Source: Streptomyces cylindrosporus (GTDB taxonomy: Bacteria > Actinomycetota > Actinomycetes > Streptomycetales > Streptomycetaceae). Taken from it: a DNA stretch of 64,000 nucleotides. Shown piece after piece: positions 40,379-49,000 of the stretch (position 1 is its first letter; the number at the start of each line of letters is the position of its first letter). The notes beneath the pieces are model-generated. The model was not told the origin of the DNA. It saw only the letters and a list, made by a program, of their open reading frames with translations, and made no database searches. The translations under genes were made by a program, and so were the position numbers. The DNA lies in contig NZ_JALDAY010000001.1 of assembly GCF_022698165.1 (NCBI RefSeq), positions 682,001 through 746,000 of the forward strand. Direction: 5' to 3'.

Positions 40379-40730
40379 CGACCGGTCGCTCGAATTCGAC
40401 GCGTGCCGCAGTGCCTGGACTGAAGCCTTGGAGCTGACCAACGGGCTGCCCGCCAAGGTCCCGGATCGGGCCGAGGTGGACAGGCTGGCCGGCTGTCTGC
40501 GTGGCCATGTAGCGGCCCTGGCCGGTGAGTTGGGAGCGACACTCGAAGCGCAGTCGGCGGACACCAGCGAACGCGAAACCGCGCGCTGGCTACTCGTCCG
40601 CACTCACAGAACGCTGAACGAGGGACCAGACCTTGACCACCGCGCCGCTGCCGTGCACTTGGAAGATCTGGCCCTGAACTGCCGGGCCCTGATCGCCCTG
40701 TGCCATCAGCAGGTCTGCGCTCAGCTCTGA
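40371..40730 (+). CDS. DUF6415-like helical protein, 119 aa
   Basis: GTG 40371 is placed eight bases behind GAAGGAGG and overlaps the previous gene. The protein is all-helical: RAEVDRLAGCLRGHVAALAG, ETARWLLVRTHRTLNEGPDL, HLEDLALNCRALIALCHQQV. This fits the DUF6415 pattern (natural-product-associated small proteins) from memory. It ends 62 bases before the radical SAM gene. Role unknown; the family is linked to secondary metabolism by association only. Confidence 0.75.
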   Translation: MGDDRSLEFDACRSAWTEALELTNGLPAKVPDRAEVDRLAGCLRGHVAALAGELGATLEAQSADTSERETARWLLVRTHRTLNEGPDLDHRAAAVHLEDLALNCRALIALCHQQVCAQL

Positions 40731-40792
40731 GGAGCCAGAACGGGGTGCTCCTCCCCAACTCCCCGCTGTCTGACCACTCGTGAAGGAATCCC

Positions 40793-41911
40793 ATGCACAG
40801 CTTGCTTGCCAGCCCGTTCCTCGGGCAGCACCTCATCCTGCGGCCCGGCCACCCGCAGGGCATCCAGATTCACCGATCGAGTTACGACGAACTACGCACC
40901 GCCCCTGAAGGGCACGCACCACCGGCCTGGCTGCGCCTCGCCGCTTCGCAGGCGTGGGGGATGCATCTGCCTCGAGGCGCCGCCTTGTCCACCGTGGTGC
41001 TCGTTCGCGAGCCGTCGCCGTACGGCTTCGTGAAGGCATCGTGGGAGATCAATCTAGGGTGCGATTACGACTGCGGCTTCTGCTACCTCGGCGAAAAGAG
41101 GTTCGCTGGGCTGTCGTGGGAGAACAAGCGGCGGCTGCTGGAACTGCTGCGTGACGCCGGGGTGTTGTGGTTGCAGATCACCGGCGGCGAGGCGTTGATC
41201 GATCCACAGTTCCCTGCGGCGTACGAGTACTCACACGAGCTCGGCCTGATGGTGCAGGTGTCGACGAACGGATCCCAGCTCCACAAGGTAGCCATCCGGG
41301 ACTTGTTCACCCGCCACCGGCCCTACCGGCTGACGGTGAGCCTCTACGGCGCGACCGAGGAAACGTATGAGGGCGTGACTCGCAATCGTGGCGCGTGGCG
41401 CCGGTTCACCCGCGGCCTGGATGCAGCGCGGGAGGCCGACCTGCCTGTACGGCTCAACCTGATCGTGTCCGACTCCAACGCGCATGAACTGGACGGCATG
41501 GTGCGCCTCGCGGAGGGCCGATGGGGGTTCCCGTACCAGGTGTATTCGGGCATGTCGCCGACGATCGACGGTGACGCGGGCCCGCTCGCCGCTCAGGCCA
41601 CCGACCACCTGCGACCGCGCAGCGTCTTCAAGGGCTGCAATGCAGGTCACACCTTCTTCCACGTCGATCCGCACGGCAACGCGTCCATCTGCAAGGTGGG
41701 GCGCGATCCGAGCGTGAACCTCATGACGGAAGGCCTCGACGGCCTTCCCAGGCTCGGTGCCATCGCCGAGTCCCTACAGCTCCGCACTGGTGGCTGCTCT
41801 GGCTGCACACAGGCCGCTACATGCAGGACGTGCCGGCCGCTGGCGAAGCTCTACCAGGAGGCGGGGGACAACCGATCGCTCTACTGCCAACACGGAGGCT
41901 ACGGATCATGA
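40793..41911 (+). CDS. radical SAM/SPASM peptide-modifying enzyme, 372 aa
   Basis: The radical SAM cluster motif CxxxCxxC is C90, C94, C97 in GCDYDCGFCYLGEKRFAG; ITGGEALIDP (about residues 129-138) is the SAM-binding GGE motif. The C-terminal SPASM region has seven cysteines (282, 300, 335, 338, 344, 347, 365) in FKGCNAGHTFFHVDPHGNAS, GGCSGCTQAATCRTCRPLAK and YCQHGG, enough for two auxiliary iron-sulfur clusters. The first ~85 residues could bind a leader peptide. ATG 40793 follows GAAGGAA. Its stop overlaps the precursor-peptide ATG (ATGA), which ties the two genes. The enzyme probably makes a radical crosslink or epimer in the 70-aa peptide; the exact reaction cannot be inferred. Confidence 0.93.
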   Translation: MHSLLASPFLGQHLILRPGHPQGIQIHRSSYDELRTAPEGHAPPAWLRLAASQAWGMHLPRGAALSTVVLVREPSPYGFVKASWEINLGCDYDCGFCYLGEKRFAGLSWENKRRLLELLRDAGVLWLQITGGEALIDPQFPAAYEYSHELGLMVQVSTNGSQLHKVAIRDLFTRHRPYRLTVSLYGATEETYEGVTRNRGAWRRFTRGLDAAREADLPVRLNLIVSDSNAHELDGMVRLAEGRWGFPYQVYSGMSPTIDGDAGPLAAQATDHLRPRSVFKGCNAGHTFFHVDPHGNASICKVGRDPSVNLMTEGLDGLPRLGAIAESLQLRTGGCSGCTQAATCRTCRPLAKLYQEAGDNRSLYCQHGGYGS

Positions 41912-42120
41912 CTTCACCCAGCACGACCCTGCGCACGCCCAAACCGGTCATGGTCACCATCGGCCGTCGCCCGCCCGTCGACGCGGGTGGAATGCTGCCC
42001 GTCCCCGTTCAGGTCCCCACGATCGGCAACGGCGAGTTCCGCATTATCAGCGACATCGATGGCGACGTCGCCCAGGCTGCCGGATGCAATTGCTCGGCCG
42101 GTGACGACAACCCGTACTAG
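41908..42120 (+). CDS. candidate RiPP precursor peptide, 70 aa
   Basis: ATG 41908 overlaps the radical SAM stop codon; GGAGG at 41894-41898 is the ribosome-binding site. The peptide has a basic/proline N-terminal part (TPKPVMVTIGRRPPVDAGG), a hydrophobic middle (MLPVPVQVPTIGNGEFRI), an acidic helix-like stretch (SDIDGDVAQAAG) and a short C-terminal tail CNCSAGDDNPY with C60 and C62. The N-terminal two thirds would be leader, and the C-terminal tail, with two cysteines, Asn, Asp and Tyr, the likely core. No lanthipeptide, lasso or sactipeptide motif fits well. The radical SAM/SPASM gene before it supplies the probable modification. Confidence 0.75.
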   Translation: MTSPSTTLRTPKPVMVTIGRRPPVDAGGMLPVPVQVPTIGNGEFRIISDIDGDVAQAAGCNCSAGDDNPY

Positions 42121-42203
42121 ACCGTCGCGCTGCATGGCGGTGCCCCGGTCTACGCTGGCCGGGGCCTCGCCCTTCCACCCGCTCAACCGAGGAACCGCGC
42201 TCC

Positions 42204-43016
42204 GTGTCCATGCCCCGTCTCGCCTTCGATGAGCTGCCATCGGCCGCCCGCCAGGCGGTCATCGCCCAGACCGGCCGTATCGCCAGCGCCCGCACCGCCG
42301 GAGGCGGAATGAACAGCGCCATTGCCGCTCTACTCGACACCGACAGCGGTCCCGTCTTCGTCAAGGGCATCTCAGCCGACAACCCGCAGGTCGCCTCCCA
42401 GAAGAGGGAGATCGCAATCAGCCCCTACCTGCCCGCTGCTTGCCCGCGGCTTCTGTGGCATGTGGAGGCTGGAGGGTGGGAGCTCCTTGGATACGAGGCG
42501 GTCGATGGCCGCCATGCCGATTACAGCAAGGCCGACGACCTGACGCTGGTCCTGGCCGCGCTCGCCGAGCTGCAGCAGGTGACCGCACCGAAGGACCTCG
42601 GCTTGAAGACAGCGGAGGAACGGTGGGGGAAGTACGCCGACGAGGGACAGGCGGTGCTGTTCGCGGGGGACACGTTGCTGCACACGGACTTCGCCCCGGA
42701 CAACGTCCTCATCCACGGTAACCGCGCACGCTTGATCGACTGGGCGTGGCCAACGTGGGGTGCGGCGTGGATCGATCCCTTCATGCTCGCCCTGCGAATC
42801 ATGGAGGCCGGGGCGACTGCTGAGGAGGCGGTCTCGTGGGCGCAGCGAGCTCCGTCCTGGCGCGAGTGCGATCCGAAGGCACGGGGTGCGTTTGCAGTCG
42901 CCGTGGCCCGGCTGTGGAGCGAGATCGCCGCGGAGGACTCTGCACCCTGGAAGGCCGCGATGGCCGGTCACGCTGCTCAACTGATGCGCTTGCATTCCTC
43001 CCGGCACAACGTGTGA
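42204..43016 (+). CDS. aminoglycoside-phosphotransferase-like kinase, 270 aa
   Basis: The kinase fold of the APH/choline kinase group is shown by FVKGISADNPQVASQKREI (phosphate-binding Lys), the Brenner motif LLHTDFAPDNVLIHGN (catalytic Asp, about residue 163, and Asn) and ARLIDWAWPTWGAAWID (metal Asp). GTG 42204 follows GAGGA at 42189-42193. It closes the operon and is followed by a strong hairpin. Options are phosphorylation of the peptide product (self-protection or activation) or of another small molecule. No specific drug-resistance subtype can be assigned. Confidence 0.88.
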   Translation: MSMPRLAFDELPSAARQAVIAQTGRIASARTAGGGMNSAIAALLDTDSGPVFVKGISADNPQVASQKREIAISPYLPAACPRLLWHVEAGGWELLGYEAVDGRHADYSKADDLTLVLAALAELQQVTAPKDLGLKTAEERWGKYADEGQAVLFAGDTLLHTDFAPDNVLIHGNRARLIDWAWPTWGAAWIDPFMLALRIMEAGATAEEAVSWAQRAPSWRECDPKARGAFAVAVARLWSEIAAEDSAPWKAAMAGHAAQLMRLHSSRHNV

Positions 43017-43033
43017 TGCAGCTCTGTCGCCGG

Positions 43034-43061
43034 CCGCCCGGCCGGAAATCCGGCCGGGCGG
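43034..43061. terminator. bidirectional hairpin terminator at the right end of the RiPP operon
   Basis: CCGCCCGGCCGG (43034-43045) and CCGGCCGGGCGG (43050-43061) form a perfect 12-bp stem with a four-base AAAT loop. It separates the kinase gene from the convergent GH92 gene. Confidence 0.85.
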
Positions 43062-43077
43062 TGTCGGCAACCGGTGG

Positions 43078-46000
43078 TCAGGGCGTGTATTGCGACTGGC
43101 GGATTCCTCGTGTGTCAGCCCAAGCCGTCGCTGATGACCAGAGTTCGGCGTCGGTGGACGTTCGGTCGGCACCGTTCGTGCGATGGAAGCCGACCGTGTA
43201 CGTGCGGGTGACTGAACCGTTCGGTGAGGTCACCTTGATCGTGCGGGTGGTGAAGGCCGGGTCCGTCGACGTGACCGTAGAGCTGCCGGGCGTGATCCTT
43301 ACCCGTGCCCCGGTCTCGGTCGGCACCGCCGAGACCGTCGGGATCCTCGCGTTCGTCGGCCAGTCGACCACGTACGTCGTGATATTCGGGTCGAAGCCGT
43401 CGATCGCGACGCCACCCACCTTGATCGCGCTCGCGTCGGCGACGCTCGCCTTCGTCGCGTCCGAGAAGTTGGTCACCGTGACCGACCCGTCGGCGTTGAC
43501 CACGACGTTCGCTGCCATCGCCGCCGCCAGGTTGATCCGTTGCCAGCTCGCCTCGCCGTCCGCGGTGAGGTCGAGTGGGTAGCCGGAGTCCGTGGCGGTT
43601 TGTTCCAGGATCTGGGTGCGTTGGGCGGTGGTGAGGTTCGGGAAGGCCGTGGTCAGCAGGGCCGCCGCGTCGGAGGGGGTGGCCAGCGGGCGGCCCGGCT
43701 TGTTGACCTGGGAGAAGCCGTACGTCAGGCGTTGTGTGTACACGTCGATGTCCTGTGCCGTGCTCAGGCCCCCGTAGGGGGCGCCTGCGCAGGTCGCGAG
43801 TGTGTTGCCGTAACCCTCTTTCTCGCATTGGGCGAGCAGGACGTTCTCGATCTCGGTGTGGGCCTGTGTCAGCAGTTTCGCGAAGGCGGGGTCCGCCCAG
43901 CGGTGTGCCACCGTGGCCTGGCCGGTGATGCGGCCGCCCATGACGTCGAGGGGGTAGTGGAAGCCGAGGACTATGCGGTTGTCGGCGTACTCCGAGGTGC
44001 GGGCGAGGATCGACGGGGCCAGTTCCGGGAGCAGGGTGGCCAGGATCGTGCCGGCCTCGTAGCCGCCGTACGTGTGGCCGCTCGGGTAGGAGCCGCTGGT
44101 GGTGAGGCTGGTGTACGAGCCGTCCTGGGACTCGTAGACCTGGCCGCCGTCGCCTACGAAGCCGAGTCGTACGTACGGGCGTAGGTAGCCGTAGCTGTTC
44201 TTTGCCGCGTCTACGCCGTCGAGGCCCTGCGATACGCGGCCGAACAGGGCGTTGGTCTTGGGGAGTTGGCCGGCGTTCAGGGCGTCCAGGTAGATCTGGC
44301 CCAGCCTTGAGCCCAAGCCGTCGGCCATCGTGATGGTGGAGCTGTTCGTCGCGTCCACCTCGGCGCGGTCGACCTGCTTCTGTATCGCCGAGTTGTTGAT
44401 GCTGACTGCGAGTTCGTCGTTCTCCGCGGTGAGTTGGGTATCGGCGGGCATCTTCGTGTTGGGGGCCAGGGTGGCGGAGCCGAGGTCGTCGATGCCGCTC
44501 AGCAGGTTGTGGAAGTAGTCGGTCGTGGGCCAGGTGTCGGAGGTGTACGTCGCCTTCAGGGTGTCGTCCGGGAAGGGGGTCGGTACGTACGTCGAGGGGT
44601 CGGTCTCGGTATCGGCAGCGGACGTCTCCGTCGGCGTCGCGTCTGCCGACGTCCCCGCCAGGGTCACCGCCGTCACCGTCGCCGTATGAGTCTTCGCCCT
44701 GTTCGTTGTCGTGAGCAGGGCCGTGTCCGTCGTGGCCGGGACGTGTGCGGTGGTTCCGTCCTCCAGGGTCACCTCGTAGCCGATGATCGGGAAACCGCCG
44801 TCACCCGCCGGCCGCCACGTCACCCTGACCTGCTTGTCGTCCGTGAGTACGCCCGTCACGGTCGGCTTCTGCGGTGTGCTGCCGCCGGTGATCACGGGCT
44901 GGGTGGCTGTGCTCGGCTGTGAGGCGCCGACCGCGTTCACCGCCTCGACGCGCGCCGAGTAGGAACGGCCGGACGGGAGGCGGGTGAACGTCGTGCCGTG
45001 GCTGTCCGGGGCGTCGATCTCGACCTGGTGGCCGCCGGTCAGGGTGATCTTGTAGCCGGTGACCGGGGAGCCGCCGTCGTCCGTGGGGGTGGACCAGGCG
45101 AGCGTCACGCTCGTGCCGGACGCGATCGCCGACACGGCGGCGGGCGCGGTGGGTACTGTCTTCGGCTTCGTGGTGAGTGCGGAACGGGCTTGGTCGAGGG
45201 TCTCGTACCGGGTGGTGAGGGTCTCGTCCGTCGCTGTGTCGTCTGCGAGCGTCGTCTTCGCCTTGGCCAGTGCGTCGGTGAATGCCGCCCAAGTCGTCTC
45301 CGTGTAACGGGACTTGACGAGGGTCGATGCCTTCGTGACCAGATCCTCAAGCCTCAGTCTCGGCAGGGGGATCAGTTGGGTGGCGGCCAGGGTGAGGCTT
45401 CGGGTCTGGGTGTCTAGTTCGAGTTGCGTCGCGCCGTCGGCGGTCAACAGGGCGCGGGCTGCCGCCAGTTCGCGCAGGTACACCCCGAAGTCGACCGTGT
45501 CGTAGCGTGATTTGTCGTTCGACAGGCCCTCGTACTGGGTTATCGCCTTGCGGAGGGCCGTTGTGTCCGTGCCGGCCGGTGTGTCGGCGTGGCTGAACGT
45601 GATGCGGCCCAGGTTCGCGACGTACGGGTGCGAGGAGTCCGGGGTCGTCGTCAGCCGCAGGTGGACCGTGTGCGTGCCGGTGACTCCCTTCGGGAGGGTC
45701 AGGCTCGTCGTGCCGCCCGATGACCATGCGGAACCCGTGACGGGTAGGGGGATCGTCGCGTACGGGGTGCCGGGCGCCGTTGGATCGAAGGCGTCGAGGT
45801 AGAGCTGGACAGTCGAACCCGTGCCGCAGCGCGCGGAGTTGTTGACGTACGTGATCGTGACCGTGTTTTTCGAGGACTTGCCGAAGTCGATGTTCCCGTA
45901 GTTCAGCCACGCTCCGTTGTACGTGCCGCCCAGGTCCGTGGCGGAACCCGCGTCCGTCCAACCGGCCGGCTCGCTCTTGAGGCCGCCGCCGCTGTTCGAC

Positions 46001-49000
46001 GTGAACGCCGTTGCGTCGAAGGCCACTGGGGCGTCGGCGTTACGCGTCAGGGTCAGCGAGTAGACGTTGGCCACGTACGGCTGGGCGTCGGTTTGAGTGC
46101 CGGAGACGAAGTCGGCGTACACGTCCTGGACGCCCGTGAAGACACTCGGGTCCAGTTGGGCAGTCGTGGTGGCTATGGTGCCCCAGCCCGAACCCGTGTA
46201 CGCGAGCGGGATGTTGACGGTTTTCGTGTCGTCCTCGCCGCCGTCCTTCGAGCCGAGGCGCAGCTCGATGTGCGAGTCCGATGCCGCGCGGGACTGGGGC
46301 TTGTCGTAGCTGACGGTCACGGTGTCAGCGCCGTCGCCTAGGTTCGTGTCCTTCCACTCCGCCCACGCGCCGTTCGTCACGTTCTCGAAGATGCCGTTCG
46401 AGAGCTTGAGCGGGAGTGAACCGTCGCCGGTGGTCGTGGTGTTCGCCGTGGTGAGTGTGGCGAGGGTGGTGGTCGTGGGGGACGACGCGATGTCCTCGGG
46501 GGAGAACTGGTACCAGTCGAAGTTCGACACCCACTGCTGGCCGGACGGGGCGTGGAACACGAACGTCGCGCTTGACGCGGCCAGCAGGGCCGCCGGGTCG
46601 GTGACGGTCGCCTGGACGGTGCTGTAGTACTGCCAGCCGCCCGTTCCGGGGAGTGACGCGGTGGCGACCATGGGGCCGTCTGCCGCGCCCGCGTGTATGT
46701 CGACGCTGCTCGGACTCGCCGTCGTCGCCTGGGAGTTGGCGTAGCGGATCGAGATGCTGTGTGGGGCCACGCCCCCGAAATCGAGCTTGTCGAAGCGTTC
46801 CCACGCGCCCTCGGTCACGCCGCCGAGGTCGCCGTCCGAGTAGTACGCCTCCTTCTTCAGGCTCGGGCCCTCCATCTGGTCGGGGTCCTCGGCCTGCAGG
46901 ACGGCGTAGCCGCCCTCGTCGATGGTGAGCGCGTCGATGGCGGAGTGCAGGGCGTCGGCCGCGGCCATGAGCGTGGCCGTGCCGGAAGCGGTGTCCGCGA
47001 GGACGGTACGGGCACGTTCGAGCGCCGACCGGAACATGGTGTAGGAGCCGTCCGAGTAGTTGCCCTCGCGGACCAGGGACGCCTGGTCGACCAGTGCGGC
47101 GAGGGCCTTGCGGGGCACCGCGGCCGCGGAGATGAGCAGCGGGTCGGTCGCGGACACGCCGGTGCCGGTCACTGTCGAGGCCGGCACTCCGTGGGCGAAG
47201 GCCGCGTCGCGGAAGGTTATGCCGTACCGGGCGTCGATCTTCGTGGTGCCGGTGAGGGTGAGGGTTGCCGTGCGCGCGCCGGTGACGCGGAGGTCCGCCG
47301 TGACGCCGTCCGGGAGGCCGGTCACGGTCGCGGCCTTGGTCCCGGTGAGGCTGGTGCCCTTGCGCGCGGCGAACGACGCCGGGCCGGAGGAGAGGGTGAA
47401 CTTCACGTCTCCGTCGACCGTACCGTCGGCGGTGGTCGCGACGGTGGCCGGCTTGGCGACGACAACTGTCTTTCCGGGAGCGGCTTCTGACGGATCGTCA
47501 TTCTCGGCGCTGAGTGAGTACGCCGGCTTCGTGCGGGTGCCCCAGTCGGAAGGCTTCGAGCCCATACGGAAGTTCAGGGTGCCGCCTGCGACGATCTGCG
47601 AGTAGTCGAGCCAAGTGTTCGTGAAGCGGGAGCCGTTGAGGGTCGCGCTCTGTACGTAGTAGTTGCTCGGCGACACCCCGTCGGCCTTCACGGTGAACTT
47701 GCTGCCGTTGCCGTAGGTGATCGTCGTGGAGTCGAAGAACGGGCTGCCGATCTGGAACTGGCTGGAGCCCGCCGTCACCGGGAACAGGCCCAGGGCCGCG
47801 GCGACGAACATGGTCGACATGGTGCCGGCGTCGTTGTCCATGGTCGGCAGGAAGCCGTGCGGGGAGAGCTTGTAGACCTGCGTCTTGACCGGCGGGGTGA
47901 ACTCGCCGCCGGAGCTGGGGACTTCGTTCGTGGAGCCGGTCGCGATGTACCGGTTCCAGGTCGTGCCGGTGTAGATGGCGCGCACCCACTTCTGCGTCAG
48001 GCTCGGCTCTCCGACGTAGTTGAAGAGGTACGGCGCCTGCAGGTCGATCTCGTTCGCGTTGGAGTGCAGCATGGTCGAGCCGTCGTCGGCGTCGGAGTCC
48101 TCGCCGAACATGTGGTTGACCGCGGCCTTGCCGGCCTTCGTGCCGCCCATGGCCTGGATGAGGCCGGCCATGTCGTAGGCGTCGTACCAGTTGTACTGCC
48201 AGAGCGTGCCCTGGTAGAGGCCCGCCGCCTCGAACTTCTCGTAGTCGGCGCTCTGCCAGTCGCCGCCCGTGGCGCGCGGGGTGAGCAGGCCGACCTGGGT
48301 ACCGTCGGCCGCGGTCCACGCACCGGACTTGACCAGCTTGTCGATCGCCATGGTCGACTGGGCGCGCAGCTTCTTCGCGTCCGCGTCCTTGCCGAGCACG
48401 TCGGCGACGACGGCCAACGCCCACTGGTCGTAACCGCGTTGGACCGTCGTACCGGGGTCTCCCGAGACGTACCCCTGCCGCAGTTGCGCGCCCGTGTAGT
48501 AACCGGTGTACGACTTCAGCGCCGGGTACGCCTCGTCGAGCCGGTCGAAGTCCTTGTACCCCTTCGACAACGCGTCGGCGACCACGACCGCCGAGCGCTC
48601 CCACCGCACGGTCGGGACCGAGTGGGTGAGGCTGCCGAGGCTCTTGCCCGAGGTGTGCGCGTCGGCGAAGAGCAGGATGAGCGACTGGACCAGATCCCGG
48701 TAGGTGGCCGGGTCGATGTACGCCTCGACGGAGTACTTGCGGAAGTCGTCCCAGGTGGACCAACCGTCGTAGTACGTGTAGCCGTTGGTCTTGTGGACCG
48801 CTCCGTCGACGCCGCGGTATGTCCCGGTGGTGCTGGTGGCGTTCACCGGCAGGGCGTACATGCGGTACAGGTGCGTGTAGAACTGCTTGACGAGTGTGGA
48901 GTCGGGGTCGGAGGCCGCGGAGGCCTTCACGGCGACGGCACCCAGCGTGCTGTTCCACTCCGCGGTCGTCCGCGCGCGTGCCTGGTCGAAGGTGAGGTTG

